The notes: generated by a model from the letters alone, not told the origin. Numbered from the stretch's first letter, positions 1 through 8,649 are shown. The stretch: DNA of 64,000 nt from Xenorhabdus thuongxuanensis (GCF_001908095.1 NZ_MKGR01000007.1:26239-90238); one strand, 5' to 3'. Made by a program: numbers and translations.

Positions 1-117
1 TCTGGCAAGCATGAGTAACCCCGTTCCTCGCGTACGGATGTCCCGATGTATGTGGTTCAAAGCAAGTTGTTGTAATGTAATACGTTCTGGTTCAGACAGG
101 GTGATATTCGATTTCAT
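1..117 (-). CDS. Transposase, N-terminal fragment (probably IS630-like), cut by window edge
   Basis: An open frame runs from an ATG at 117 off the left edge, giving 39 residues that begin MKSNITLSEPERITLQQLAL and continue with an Arg-rich DIRTRGTGLLMLAR stretch. This resembles the helix-turn-helix start of IS630/Tc1-type transposases, in which a Leu-rich helix is followed by R-x-R-x-x-x-LL. The catalytic DDE part lies outside the window. In E. coli the gene upstream of rnt is gloA, so an element here would be an insertion. The family call rests on a short N-terminus and is tentative. It could also be another HTH protein. I could not delimit the element's terminal inverted repeat between 118 and 300. 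Confidence 0.45.
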   Translation of the reverse strand, partial: MKSNITLSEPERITLQQLALNHIHRDIRTRGTGLLMLAR

Positions 118-320
118 AAGAACAGGCAATAAGTCATCTGATTACCGATTATAACACCAATGCAGATAGTTTATCTGATCAACTTACTTAAATAAGGGCA
201 TATTGCCCTTTAATTCCCCTTCGGATAAGCATTACTTCTGCAAGACACACCAAATTTTGTCATAATATCCGCTATTACAGAATCAAAAACAGAATCCTAA
301 AGCTAAGAACTGAAAATCAG

Positions 321-980
321 ATGTCTAATCAAAATGATCAAAATATGCTAAGTGGACGCTTTCGTGGCTACTACCCCGTTGTCATTGATGTCGAAACCGC
401 TGGTTTTAATGCGCGCGCAGACGCTTTACTTGAAATTGCTGCAATTACTTTAAAAATGGATGAAGAGGGTTGGCTAACACCTGCCAATACACTGCATTTT
501 CATATCGAGCCTTTTGAAGGAGCTAATCTTGATCCTGCCGCTCTCGCTTTCACTGGCATTGATCCTACGAACCCCTTGCGAGGCGCTGTCAGTGAATACA
601 CTGCCTTGCATGCAATTTTTAAAATGATCCGTAAAGGCATGAAAGACACGAATTGTAACCGTGCGATTATAGTCGCTCATAATGCCAATTTTGATCACAG
701 TTTTGTTATGGCTGCTGCTGAACGTGCTGGTTTGAAACGCAATCCATTCCATCCATTCGCTACTTTTGATACCGCTGCACTCAGTGGCTTGGTTCTCGGT
801 CAAACAATTCTTGCCAAAGCCTGCATCACAGCGGAAATTCCGTTTGACAGTAATCAGGCCCATAGCGCTCTTTATGATACTGATCGAACGGCTCTACTTT
901 TCTGTGAACTGGTTAATCGCTGGAAACGACTAGGTGGTTGGCCGCTACCATCTACTGATAGCCCTAACTGCGAATCCTAA
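321..980 (+). CDS. rnt: Ribonuclease T
   Basis: This is a 219-residue DEDDh exoribonuclease that trims the 3' ends of tRNA and other stable RNAs and takes part in the end-turnover of tRNA CCA. The exonuclease motifs are visible: [12 protein letters not shown] (Asp23, Glu25), HNANFDHSF in the middle, and [10 protein letters not shown] near the C-terminus, which supplies the His and last Asp. E. coli RNase T is 215 residues, so it is full length. It stands alone on the plus strand, convergent with grxD, as in E. coli. The ATG at 321 is the first start that aligns with family members. Confidence 0.96.
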   Translation: MSNQNDQNMLSGRFRGYYPVVIDVETAGFNARADALLEIAAITLKMDEEGWLTPANTLHFHIEPFEGANLDPAALAFTGIDPTNPLRGAVSEYTALHAIFKMIRKGMKDTNCNRAIIVAHNANFDHSFVMAAAERAGLKRNPFHPFATFDTAALSGLVLGQTILAKACITAEIPFDSNQAHSALYDTDRTALLFCELVNRWKRLGGWPLPSTDSPNCES

Positions 981-1015
981 AAAAGCAAGCCCCATACCTG
1001 TCAAAATATGGGGCT
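981..1015 (-). terminator. Terminator between rnt and grxD
   Basis: A 9-bp stem AGCCCCATA/TATGGGGCT (988-996 with 1007-1015) has a 10-nt loop. Read on the minus strand it is followed by a T-rich tract (the A run at 979-984), so it should terminate grxD. Because the genes converge it may also stop rnt transcripts. Confidence 0.8.
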
Positions 1016-1051
1016 ATAAAAAGTAGCCATTATTCAGATGAATGACTGACC

Positions 1052-1426
1052 TTATTCCTGCTCACGATACTTATCGGCAGTCTCTTTGATCAGTGTTTGT
1101 AGTTCACCGCGTTGATACATCTCAACAAGAATGTCACAACCTCCCACCAACTCACCATCAACCCAAAGCTGAGGAAAAGTCGGCCAATTTGCATACTTAG
1201 GTAATTGAGCACGGATATCTGGATTTTGCAGAATATCCACATAAGCAAAACGTTCACCACAAGCTGATAAAGCCTGAACTGCCTGTGCAGAGAAACCACA
1301 GCTTGGCAGTTTTGGTGAACCTTTCATGTACAACAAAACTGGGTTTTCTCTGATCTGACGTTCGATTTTTTCAATAACTGCATCAGCCGTTGTATCAGTA
1401 ATCGTGTTAGTGTTTGTATTAGTCAT
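1052..1426 (-). CDS. grxD: Monothiol glutaredoxin 4
   Basis: Grx4 is a cytoplasmic CGFS-type glutaredoxin that binds a [2Fe-2S] cluster with glutathione, often as a heterodimer with BolA, and takes part in iron-sulphur trafficking. The CGFS site is at residues 43-46, followed by the WPTFPQLWVDGELVGGCDI region that forms the glutathione site. The protein has 124 residues against 115 in E. coli. The extra length is at the N-terminus, which starts with a Thr-Asn repeat (MTNTNTNTITDTT). The ATG at 1426 has a GGAAG ribosome site. The gene is divergent from sodB, an iron-linked neighbour. Confidence 0.96.
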   Translation of the reverse strand: MTNTNTNTITDTTADAVIEKIERQIRENPVLLYMKGSPKLPSCGFSAQAVQALSACGERFAYVDILQNPDIRAQLPKYANWPTFPQLWVDGELVGGCDILVEMYQRGELQTLIKETADKYREQE

Positions 1427-1675
1427 TTTTGCTTCCTTAAAAACTGCAAGCGCTATTTATTAGCATAAGATAAAGATTGATTCAGAATACCACTTTCTAC
1501 GCTAATTTTTCTACCGTGAACTTTATATGGCAAATTTTTGCCATGACTTACAGCAAGTGATCATTAAATATTTTCACTCCAACTGACTGTATTCAATCCA
1601 TGTTGAGTTCAGTTCTGCACCAGTTCGCAGCGTAATAGCATCTTTTTCCCTGTTATTTAGCAGAAAAGTTGTTAA

Positions 1676-1747
1676 GATAATTATCAAAATAGTAACACGA
1701 TAATAAGCTTAAATTTGCCCTGCCCATGGTTAGTGTCTAAACCATGG
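1676..1747 (+). promoter_or_regulatory. sodB upstream region: AT palindrome and 5' leader hairpin
   Basis: The 361-bp gap between grxD and sodB holds two symmetric elements. A perfect 10-bp palindrome GATAATTATC lies at 1676-1685 and resembles half of a Fur box. A hairpin CCATGGTT/AACCATGG lies at 1724-1731 and 1740-1747, extendable by two pairs over a one-base bulge. The hairpin sits about 40 nt before the sodB ATG, so it is probably in the 5' untranslated leader. E. coli sodB is controlled by Fur through the RyhB small RNA, which pairs at the start codon. The bases around this start are very like those of E. coli. Assigning a protein to either element is inference. Confidence 0.4.
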
Positions 1748-1787
1748 TTTGCGGAGCCAAAAACCCGATATTAAAAAGGAGCATGCA

Positions 1788-2366
1788 ATGTCTTTTGAAT
1801 TACCAGCATTACCTTATGCCAAAGATGCCCTGGAACCACACATTTCTGCAGAAACCCTGGAATACCACTACGGCAAACATCACAACGCTTATGTTGTAAA
1901 CCTGAATAATCTGATTAAAGATACTGAGTTTGCCGGAAAATCTCTGGAAGAAATTATCAAAACATCTGAAGGGGGTATCTTCAATAACGCAGCACAAGTT
2001 TGGAACCATACTTTCTACTGGCATAGCTTGTCACCAAATGGTGGTGGCGAACCAACCGGAAAAGTAGCAGACGCTATCAACACTGCCTTCGGCTCTTTTG
2101 CTGAATTCAAACAGCAATTCACTGACGCAGCCCTGAAAAACTTTGGTTCTGGTTGGACTTGGTTAGTCAAAAAAACTGATGGCACTCTGGCTATCGTTAA
2201 CACCTCTAATGCCGCAACCTCATTGACTGGCGAAGATAAGCCAGTACTGACCGTTGATGTTTGGGAGCACGCATATTACATTGATTATCGCAATGCACGC
2301 CCTCAATATTTGGAGCACTTCTGGGCTCTGGTTAACTGGAAATTTGTTGAAGAAAATATGGCTTAA
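1788..2366 (+). CDS. sodB: Superoxide dismutase [Fe]
   Basis: This is a 192-residue iron superoxide dismutase that converts cytoplasmic superoxide to oxygen and hydrogen peroxide. The four metal ligands are in place: His27 (EYHYGKHH), His74 (VWNHTFYW), and the Asp and His of DVWEHAYYIDYRN near 157-161. The FNNAAQVWNHTFYW and GSGWTWLV segments are typical of Fe rather than Mn enzymes. I chose the ATG at 1788, which has a strong AAGGAG site 7 nt upstream and matches the E. coli N-terminus MSFELPALPY. An in-frame TTG at 1749 would add 13 unsupported residues. Confidence 0.97.
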   Translation: MSFELPALPYAKDALEPHISAETLEYHYGKHHNAYVVNLNNLIKDTEFAGKSLEEIIKTSEGGIFNNAAQVWNHTFYWHSLSPNGGGEPTGKVADAINTAFGSFAEFKQQFTDAALKNFGSGWTWLVKKTDGTLAIVNTSNAATSLTGEDKPVLTVDVWEHAYYIDYRNARPQYLEHFWALVNWKFVEENMA

Positions 2367-2390
2367 TATCTTATATTAGCTTGAAATAAT

Positions 2391-2444
2391 AAGGGCAGGT
2401 TTTCCTTCATTCGCACAATCTTGCATGCTGGAAAACCCGCCCTT
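2391..2444. terminator. Hairpin between convergent sodB and cydH
   Basis: Two 15-nt arms (2391-2405 and 2430-2444) pair with one A-C mismatch around a 24-nt loop. The gene ends are convergent, so a shared terminator is expected. A modest T-rich stretch (TTATTATTTC) follows only on the minus strand. The plus-strand side has no T tract, so it may act as an mRNA-end stabiliser for sodB. Confidence 0.55.
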
Positions 2445-2482
2445 AAAGTAAGTGGGCTATAAATTCTTCTTTTAGATCTTGG

Positions 2483-2569
2483 TCAACTCAGACAGAGGCT
2501 CCCCAGAAGAACAATCATGATTAATGCACTACCGGCGGCCAATAATCCCAATTTCAGATCTGTATCCAT
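2483..2569 (-). CDS. cydH: Cytochrome bd-I accessory subunit CydH (YnhF), 28 residues
   Basis: This is a 28-codon gene with a good ribosome site (GAGGATG, 7 nt before the ATG at 2569). The product begins MDTDLKLGLLAAGSALIMIV, which is a short cytoplasmic head followed by one membrane helix. The M-x-T-D-L-K-x-x-L pattern matches E. coli YnhF/CydH (MSTDLKFSLV...), a 29-residue subunit of cytochrome bd-I oxidase. E. coli ynhF also lies between sodB and purR. Position, size, topology and the N-terminal motif all agree. The cydAB genes are not in this window. A small membrane peptide of another function is possible but less likely. Confidence 0.8.
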   Translation of the reverse strand: MDTDLKLGLLAAGSALIMIVLLGSLCLS

Positions 2570-2774
2570 AGAACATCCTCAATGTGAAAATTAAGACACC
2601 TCAACACCATAAATTTTAGGCGATTATTTGTCATATTATCGAAAAATCATACCGCAACATTTAATCCATACTCTTTATAGCATCGATTATTACTTTCACT
2701 TTTGAGTTAGATCAGACAAAATTCAAAGTTTACCGCTAAATTATTGCCAACCATCACCCTGTATATAAATATAT

Positions 2775-2790
2775 TGGTAAACGATTAACA
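2775..2790 (+). promoter_or_regulatory. Possible PurR autoregulatory operator
   Basis: A 16-bp site with core AAACGATT resembles the PurR operator (consensus ACGCAAACGTTTNCNT), with 7 of 8 core bases matching and weak flanks. It lies 70 bp before purR. PurR represses its own gene in E. coli, so the location is right, but the match is only partial. Confidence 0.35.
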
Positions 2791-2859
2791 AATAGCTATA
2801 CCCGACGAGAAAGATAAAGGGTATATAAATTAGACCAGAAGGTCAGGAGTCCTTTTTTC

Positions 2860-3885
2860 ATGGCAACGATTAAAGATGTGGCCAAACGCGCTGGTGTTTC
2901 GACCACAACCGTATCCCATGTTATCAATAAAACCCGTTTCGTCGCCGAAGATACAAAGGCCGCAGTTTGGGCTGCTATTAAAGAATTGAATTATTCTCCC
3001 AGTGCCGTTGCCCGCAGCTTGAAAGTTAACCACACCAAATCCATTGGATTGCTGGCAACATCAAGTGAGGCACCCTACTTTGCTGAGATCATAGAATCTG
3101 TTGAAAATAGCTGTTATAGCAAAGGTTATACACTGATTTTATGTAATTCTCATAACAACATTGACAAACAGAAAGCTTATCTCGCGATGCTGGCGCAAAA
3201 ACGAGTAGATGGTTTGCTGGTAATGTGTTCAGAATACCCTGAGCAACTTTTGAGTATGTTGGAAGACTATCGTAATATTCCTATGGTAGTCATGGATTGG
3301 GGAGAATCCAGAGGCGATTTTACCGATGCAATTATTGATAATGCCTTTCATGGTGGTTACCTGGCTGGTCGTTATCTCATTGAACGCGGCCATCGTGATA
3401 TTGCATCTATTCCTGGATCATTAGCAAGAAATACTGGAGGGGGGCGCCATCAGGGTTTCCTCAAAGCACTAAAAGAAGCCAATATCGCTATTCGGGATGA
3501 GTGGATTGTACAAGGTGATTTTGAACCTGAATCCGGTTATCAAGCCATGTACAAAATCCTGAATCAAAAACATCGTCCAACTGCTGTTTTTTGTGGTGGA
3601 GATGTCATGGCTATGGGAGCGATATGTGCAGCAGATGAGTTGGGATTGCGCGTTCCACAAGATATTTCAATCATCGGTTATGATAATATTCGCAATGCCC
3701 GCTATTTTACGCCAGCATTGACAACCATCCACCAACCCAAAGAGCGTTTAGGCCAAATGGCCTTTTCAATGTTACTGGACAGGATAGTCAATAAACGTGA
3801 GGATGCACAAACTATCGAAGTCCACCCACGCCTTGTTGAACGGCGCTCTGTTGCAGATGGACCTTTTATCGATTATCGCCGCTGA
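2860..3885 (+). CDS. purR: Purine repressor PurR (LacI family)
   Basis: PurR represses the purine biosynthesis regulon when bound to hypoxanthine or guanine. The 341 residues match the E. coli length exactly. The N-terminal LacI-type helix-turn-helix ([20 protein letters not shown]) is followed by the hinge helix ([18 protein letters not shown]) and the two-lobed corepressor domain ending [14 protein letters not shown]. The ATG at 2860 has a CAGGAG site 10 nt upstream. It is followed three bases later by convergent punR, as in E. coli, and purR-punR-punC makes a purine-themed cluster. Confidence 0.97.
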   Translation: MATIKDVAKRAGVSTTTVSHVINKTRFVAEDTKAAVWAAIKELNYSPSAVARSLKVNHTKSIGLLATSSEAPYFAEIIESVENSCYSKGYTLILCNSHNNIDKQKAYLAMLAQKRVDGLLVMCSEYPEQLLSMLEDYRNIPMVVMDWGESRGDFTDAIIDNAFHGGYLAGRYLIERGHRDIASIPGSLARNTGGGRHQGFLKALKEANIAIRDEWIVQGDFEPESGYQAMYKILNQKHRPTAVFCGGDVMAMGAICAADELGLRVPQDISIIGYDNIRNARYFTPALTTIHQPKERLGQMAFSMLLDRIVNKREDAQTIEVHPRLVERRSVADGPFIDYRR

Positions 3886-3888
3886 CGG

Positions 3889-4797
3889 TTAATTTTCTTG
3901 CAGCCATTCGGCATTAAGCGTTTCGCTATCCCCCAGATAATCAAGTAACCAGCTTAATGCCGGTGAGTGGCTTTTTTGCGACCATGTCAAGCAGCATGGG
4001 CTGTCAGGCAATGGTTGTTCAAGCTCAAGTGTAATCAACTTGCCTTTACGGATCAGTGGTAGCGCACGGTGTTTGGGCACCATGCCTACACACAGTCCAT
4101 CCATCAAGCAACTTAATCCAACATCCCAATCAGGAACAATTAATCTCCGCTGATTATCCAAAGCCCATGTATCACGCTTAGGTAAACTGCGCGAAGTGTC
4201 TTCGAGACATAAACTGGGATAAAGCCGCATTTGATCATCATTCAATTTTCCCGATATTGCTGCCAGTTCGTGTTCAGGGCTGGCTACACACAGCCAAGGC
4301 ATGAACCCCATATCCCTGAAACTATATCGCTCACCAACAGGGGAAGCACGTGTCGCTCCGACGGCGACATCCACACGTCCATCCACCAGAGCATCCCATA
4401 CGCCATTGAAAACTTCAGGATAGATAAGTAACTCAATATCTGGAAAATGGCGATAAAAATCCAAAATTAGCCGAAGCGTTCGCTCTGGCTTCACTACCTG
4501 ATCAACCGCAATACTAAATTGTCCCCGCCAACCATTGGCAACTTGTTGGCACTGATGTCGAGTGTGATTCATTTTTTTGATAACAGAACGAGCTTCTTTG
4601 ACAAAGATTGCCCCCGCATCTGTTAAATCGACATCACGATGACGACGTTCAAACAGAGGTACAGCCAGCCATTCTTCAAGCTGTTTTACCGTATAGCTGA
4701 CAGCAGAGGGCACACGATGGAGTTCTGATGCAGCCGCACTGAAACTTCCTGTTCTGGCAACAGCATCAACAACTTCCAGAGAGTATTCAGACCACAT
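3889..4797 (-). CDS. punR: LysR-type activator of the purine exporter PunC
   Basis: This is a 302-residue LysR regulator. It has an N-terminal winged helix (MWSEYSLEVVDAVARTGSFS and on to about residue 60) and a C-terminal effector domain with the conserved FYRHFPDIEL and FNGVWDAL segments. It aligns along its length with E. coli YdhB, renamed PunR, which activates the adjacent divergent efflux gene punC. I chose the ATG at 4797, which has an AAGGAAG site 6 nt upstream. An in-frame TTG at 4812 would overlap that site. The effector is probably a purine nucleoside, by homology only. Confidence 0.88.
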   Translation of the reverse strand: MWSEYSLEVVDAVARTGSFSAAASELHRVPSAVSYTVKQLEEWLAVPLFERRHRDVDLTDAGAIFVKEARSVIKKMNHTRHQCQQVANGWRGQFSIAVDQVVKPERTLRLILDFYRHFPDIELLIYPEVFNGVWDALVDGRVDVAVGATRASPVGERYSFRDMGFMPWLCVASPEHELAAISGKLNDDQMRLYPSLCLEDTSRSLPKRDTWALDNQRRLIVPDWDVGLSCLMDGLCVGMVPKHRALPLIRKGKLITLELEQPLPDSPCCLTWSQKSHSPALSWLLDYLGDSETLNAEWLQEN

Positions 4798-4920
4798 ATA
4801 TCTTCCTTTCAATTTTTTTCACAGCATGGTGCAAATATTACCGTTTCACAAGTAAAAATCATGCTATATAGAATAAACCCAATATTTCCTTATCCATTAC
4901 AAAACCAAGTTACTAACATA

Positions 4921-6102
4921 ATGACAACAAATAAAAACTCCATTCCATTTATGTCTTATCTCGCAGGCTTAAGCATGTTAGGCTATTTAGCCATCGATAT
5001 GTATCTGCCTGCTTTTGATGCAATGAAAGCAGAATTAGGAACATCAACTAATGCTATCAGTGCGAGCCTTAGCATTTTTCTTGCCGGATTTGCTTTTGCC
5101 CAACTTTTATGGGGTCAATTATCTGATCGTTTAGGCAGAAAACCTGTTCTTATTATCGGACTATCCCTGTTTTCCATTAGTTGTTTAGGTATGCTCTGGA
5201 TAACGGGCCCTATCCAGTTACTGATATTGAGATTTATGCAAGCGGTTGGTGTTTGTTCTGCTGCGGTGACTTGGCAGGCTTTAGTCGTTGATAGATATGA
5301 TGCAGAACGAACCAAACGTGTTTTTGCCATGATCATGCCTTTGGTTGCCCTTTCTCCTGCTCTTGCTCCTTTGCTAGGCGCATGGCTATTAACGCATAAT
5401 GGTTGGAGAATCATTTTCCTTGTTTTAATGATCGTAACGATATTATTGTTAATACCAACATTTTTTCTGAACAATAAGCGTACTAATATCGAAACTCACG
5501 CTGATAAAAAAGCAGTTTCTTTCTTTACGTTATTAACTTCCCCAGTTTTTAGCGGAAATGTATTGATCTATGCATCTTGCAGTGCAGGTTTTTTTGCCTG
5601 GCTAACGGGTTCACCAACAATTTTGAAAGATATGGGTTATGATCCTACCGATATTGGCTTAAGTTATATTCCCCAAACTCTGGCATTTATGGTTGGCGGG
5701 TATGGTTGCCGTATCTTATTGGAAAAAGTGAAAAGTGAAACGGTATTCCCATTTCTGTTAGTGGGTTATGCTGTAAGCATGATCATGATTTATTTGCTCT
5801 CCGTATTAAGTGAACCTTCATTTATCGCCATCCTTATTCCTTTTTGTGTGATGGCGGCCATGAATGGTGCATCCTATCCAATTGCAGTAGCAAATGCTCT
5901 GTCTGTTTATCCTCAGGATAGTGGTAAAGCGGCCGCATTACAAAATGCCCTGCAATTGGGTCTCTGTTTTGTCGCGAGTATGATAGTCTCTGTATTTATG
6001 AAATACCCCCTTTTATCAACGACAACAATAATGACGCTTACTGTTATTCCAATGGCTGTCGGTTATTGGCTGCAAAAACAAGGTATTAAAAAAAGCCACT
6101 AA
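4921..6102 (+). CDS. punC: MFS purine nucleoside efflux pump
   Basis: This is a Bcr/CflA-subfamily major facilitator with 12 predicted membrane helices. The DYLP-like motif (AIDMYLPAFDAM) lies in helix 1 and the motif-A loop (GQLSDRLGRKP) between helices 2 and 3. It matches E. coli YdhC/PunC, which exports adenosine and confers resistance to some purine analogues. It is divergent from punR, 123 bp away. The start is uncertain. The ATG at 4921 fits the E. coli N-terminus and gives 393 residues, while an in-frame ATG at 4861 would add 20. Neither has a strong ribosome site. Confidence 0.85.
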   Translation: MTTNKNSIPFMSYLAGLSMLGYLAIDMYLPAFDAMKAELGTSTNAISASLSIFLAGFAFAQLLWGQLSDRLGRKPVLIIGLSLFSISCLGMLWITGPIQLLILRFMQAVGVCSAAVTWQALVVDRYDAERTKRVFAMIMPLVALSPALAPLLGAWLLTHNGWRIIFLVLMIVTILLLIPTFFLNNKRTNIETHADKKAVSFFTLLTSPVFSGNVLIYASCSAGFFAWLTGSPTILKDMGYDPTDIGLSYIPQTLAFMVGGYGCRILLEKVKSETVFPFLLVGYAVSMIMIYLLSVLSEPSFIAILIPFCVMAAMNGASYPIAVANALSVYPQDSGKAAALQNALQLGLCFVASMIVSVFMKYPLLSTTTIMTLTVIPMAVGYWLQKQGIKKSH

Positions 6103-6150
6103 GCATAAATGCAACAATCTTCCAAAAAAATAATAGTTAAGAACATTATT

Positions 6151-6184
6151 ATCTAAAGGTTGCACCATTATGTGACCTTTAGAT
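6151..6184 (+). terminator. Probable punC terminator
   Basis: A perfect 10-bp stem ATCTAAAGGT/ACCTTTAGAT (6151-6160 with 6175-6184) has a 14-nt loop that can itself pair CAC/GTG. It is followed by GATTGTTT. It lies 48 bp after punC. The rest of the 317-bp gap to cfa (6185-6419) is AT-rich and presumably holds the cfa promoters. I see no further gene in it. Confidence 0.5.
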
Positions 6185-6419
6185 GATTGTTTAAATACCA
6201 TTTCACTAATATACTCATACGGTTTCATTATTCTAAAAATTCGGAATTTGAGGTATTTCAAGGCAGTGATGCGCTATTTAATTTCAGGATGAATAGGCAA
6301 TATGTGCTTTTTAATACAATTTCTATATTATTTTCCAATAAACCTTCGAGGTTTTATATAATAAAAATCAGCTACAAAGTGACACCTCAAAATTCCATCA
6401 CACAAATGTTGGAGAGTAT

Positions 6420-7571
6420 ATGAGTTCATCTTTCGTTGAAGGTAAAAAAACAATCACTAATCCTTGGCATAGGATCGCCCATGAATTGCTTCAGGAAGCT
6501 GATATTGATATCAATGGCAAGCGCCCTTTCGACATACGTGTTAAAAATCCTGACTTCTATAAGCGCGTATTGAAAGAAGGTTCCTTGGGTCTGGGTGAGA
6601 GTTATATGGATGGCTGGTGGGAATGTGATCGCCTTGATATTTTCTTTTACAAAGTATTACGGGCAGATTTAGAACATCGTATTCCTAAAAATGTTAAAGA
6701 TATCTTCAAGATAATTATCTCTCGTATATTTAATTTACAATCTCCCAAACGGGCCTGGATTGTAGGTGAGGAACATTATAATTTAGGTAATGACCTTTTT
6801 ACTCACATGCTTGATCCTCATATGCAATATTCTTGCGGTTATTGGAAAGATGCCAATACGCTGGAAGAAGCACAATCTCATAAGCTGCGCCTGATTTGCG
6901 AAAAATTACAGTTGTCTCCAGGCATGACTTTATTGGATATCGGTTGTGGATGGGGAGGTTTGGCAGCCTATGCGGCAAAAAATTACGGCGTATCTGTCAC
7001 AGGAGTCACTATTTCAGCCGAGCAACAGAAATATGCACAGGAACGCTGCAAAGATTTAAATGTAAAAATTATCCTTGAAGATTACCGAAACCTTAACCTC
7101 CAGTTTGATCGCGTTGTATCCGTCGGCATGTTTGAGCACGTTGGCCCTAAAAATTATGACAATTATTTCAATATAGTGAAAAAGAATTTGAAATCAGATG
7201 GTTTGTTTCTTCTCCATACTATCGGTTCTAATATTGATAAATTAGGTTCCGATGCATGGATCAGCAAGTATATTTTTCCTAACGGCTGCTTACCCTCGAT
7301 CGCTAAAATTGCCAATACAACCACTGGAAAATTTGTCATGGAAGATTGGCACAACTTTGGGGCTGATTATGACCGGACACTGATGGCATGGTATGAGAGA
7401 TTTACTACCAGTTGGCATGAAATAGAGCATAATTACAGTCCGCGCTTTAAACGGATGTTTACTTATTATCTGAATGCTTGTGCAGGTGCATTCCGTGCAA
7501 GAGACATTCAGTTATGGCAGATAGTATTCAGTCCGCAGGGCATTGAAAAAGGATTGAGAGTACCTAGATAG
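6420..7571 (+). CDS. cfa: Cyclopropane-fatty-acyl-phospholipid synthase
   Basis: Cfa methylates the double bonds of unsaturated acyl chains in membrane phospholipids using S-adenosylmethionine, mainly on entry to stationary phase or acid stress. The 383 residues match the E. coli length (382). The SAM-binding motif LLDIGCGWGGLAAYAA is near residues 170-190, and VSVGMFEHVGPKNYD follows. The C-terminal YYLNACAGAFRARDIQLWQ contains the conserved catalytic Cys (about residue 355). The ATG at 6420 has a TTGGAGAG site. In E. coli the cfa leader is a target of the small RNA RydC. I did not identify RydC here. Confidence 0.97.
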   Translation: MSSSFVEGKKTITNPWHRIAHELLQEADIDINGKRPFDIRVKNPDFYKRVLKEGSLGLGESYMDGWWECDRLDIFFYKVLRADLEHRIPKNVKDIFKIIISRIFNLQSPKRAWIVGEEHYNLGNDLFTHMLDPHMQYSCGYWKDANTLEEAQSHKLRLICEKLQLSPGMTLLDIGCGWGGLAAYAAKNYGVSVTGVTISAEQQKYAQERCKDLNVKIILEDYRNLNLQFDRVVSVGMFEHVGPKNYDNYFNIVKKNLKSDGLFLLHTIGSNIDKLGSDAWISKYIFPNGCLPSIAKIANTTTGKFVMEDWHNFGADYDRTLMAWYERFTTSWHEIEHNYSPRFKRMFTYYLNACAGAFRARDIQLWQIVFSPQGIEKGLRVPR

Positions 7572-7593
7572 TATTCCCCATAATACAACCCCC

Positions 7594-7632
7594 AGCTACA
7601 GAAATACCCTATTTCTGTAGCTTTTATATTTT
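7594..7632 (+). terminator. cfa terminator
   Basis: A 13-bp perfect stem (7594-7606 with 7610-7622, loop CCC) built on AGCTACAGAAATA is followed by TTTTATATTTT. This is a strong intrinsic terminator for cfa. Confidence 0.88.
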
Positions 7633-7681
7633 ATCGAATCGAGTTATTAAAATATCTACAGCACAATCTAGAAATATTTTT

Positions 7682-8326
7682 CTATTGTCCGTCAATCTGC
7701 AACAATAACTTTTCTTGTTCTTTCTGAGCCATAACCCGTTCAACGGTATTTACAATCGCTTGAGTTTGTGGATCAATTTCAATATTAACCTTTTCACCTA
7801 AACGTTTTTTTCCCAGAGTTGTGCGCGCCAATGTTTCTGGAATTAAATGAACACAAAAACGATTATTGACTACATCTCCAATTGTTAGGCTAATTCCGTC
7901 AATACCAACAAATCCTTTATGCAGAATATATTTCATTAATTGTTTATCGTGAATTCGAAACCATATTTCATGGTTATTTTCAGAAGTGAAGATCTTGGCG
8001 ATTTCTGCTGTCGTAATAATATGACCAGACATCAAATGCCCACCAATTTCATCACCAAATTTAGCCGCCCTTTCTAGATTAACTAAATCACCTACCCTCA
8101 GTTCACCAAGGTTGGTTAGACGCAATGTTTCTTTCATTAAATCAAAACTGATTAAATCACCATCGATCTTAGTTACAGTCAGACAACAACCGTTGTGGGA
8201 AACAGAAGCGCCCGTTTCTATTCCGGATAATAATTCAGCCGGAAATTTAACAACATGAGTCCGAAAATGCATTTTTTCATCAATAGCAACTATCGGTGCT
8301 TTTCCCTGAACGATACCTGTAAACAT
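7682..8326 (-). CDS. ribC: Riboflavin synthase, alpha chain
   Basis: This enzyme dismutates two molecules of 6,7-dimethyl-8-ribityllumazine to riboflavin in the last step of the pathway. The 214 residues contain the expected tandem repeat of lumazine-binding domains. Each starts with an MFTG-like or GHLMSGHI segment and contains (H)NG-CCLTV or G-DGISLTI. The gene is also called ribE in some nomenclatures. The C-terminal tail is Gln/Glu-rich. It is divergent from mdtK, as in E. coli. No FMN riboswitch is visible upstream. Confidence 0.95.
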   Translation of the reverse strand: MFTGIVQGKAPIVAIDEKMHFRTHVVKFPAELLSGIETGASVSHNGCCLTVTKIDGDLISFDLMKETLRLTNLGELRVGDLVNLERAAKFGDEIGGHLMSGHIITTAEIAKIFTSENNHEIWFRIHDKQLMKYILHKGFVGIDGISLTIGDVVNNRFCVHLIPETLARTTLGKKRLGEKVNIEIDPQTQAIVNTVERVMAQKEQEKLLLQIDGQ

Positions 8327-8385
8327 GGGAACCTCTTTAATAATTTTATCTAGCGGATTAGTTTAACCCACTCACCACTTTTAAA

Positions 8386-8449
8386 CACTATGCTGTTTAA
8401 ACATCATTTTGTTTAAACATTACTCTGTTTAAATATCATTTTATTTAAC
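8386..8449. repeat. Tandem repeat, four 16-bp units, ribC-mdtK gap
   Basis: Four consecutive 16-bp units start at 8386, 8402, 8418 and 8434. The first three end in TGTTTAAA and the fourth in the variant TATTTAAC. The first two junctions form the palindrome GTTTAAAC. The array lies in the 323-bp divergent promoter gap, 60 bp from the ribC start and 200 bp from mdtK. The rest of the gap is AT-rich, with no other gene seen. No function is known to me. Confidence 0.85.
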
Positions 8450-8649
8450 ACATTATTTTGATTGAGTTTAGTTTCAGTTGAGTGTTACTTCAATCATGTT
8501 GAGTATAAACATCGTGCAATGATTGGATTAATAAAATGAGTCCTATACAATATGGCAGCTTATAAGCGATATATTTTCCATTAACATCGTTTGCTCGCAA
8601 AGTATTTTTTATTTTTCTCGTTAATTTTCAATCAAAAAAGGTGTGGTAC

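Noticed and set aside
4861..4920. Longer punC start at 4861
   Set aside because: It adds 20 residues absent from E. coli PunC and has no ribosome site, so the ATG at 4921 is preferred.
6187..6423. 78-codon plus-strand frame upstream of cfa
   Set aside because: Low-complexity, Phe/Ile/Asn-rich, no ribosome site or family resemblance, and it ends over the cfa start. It lies in the cfa promoter region.
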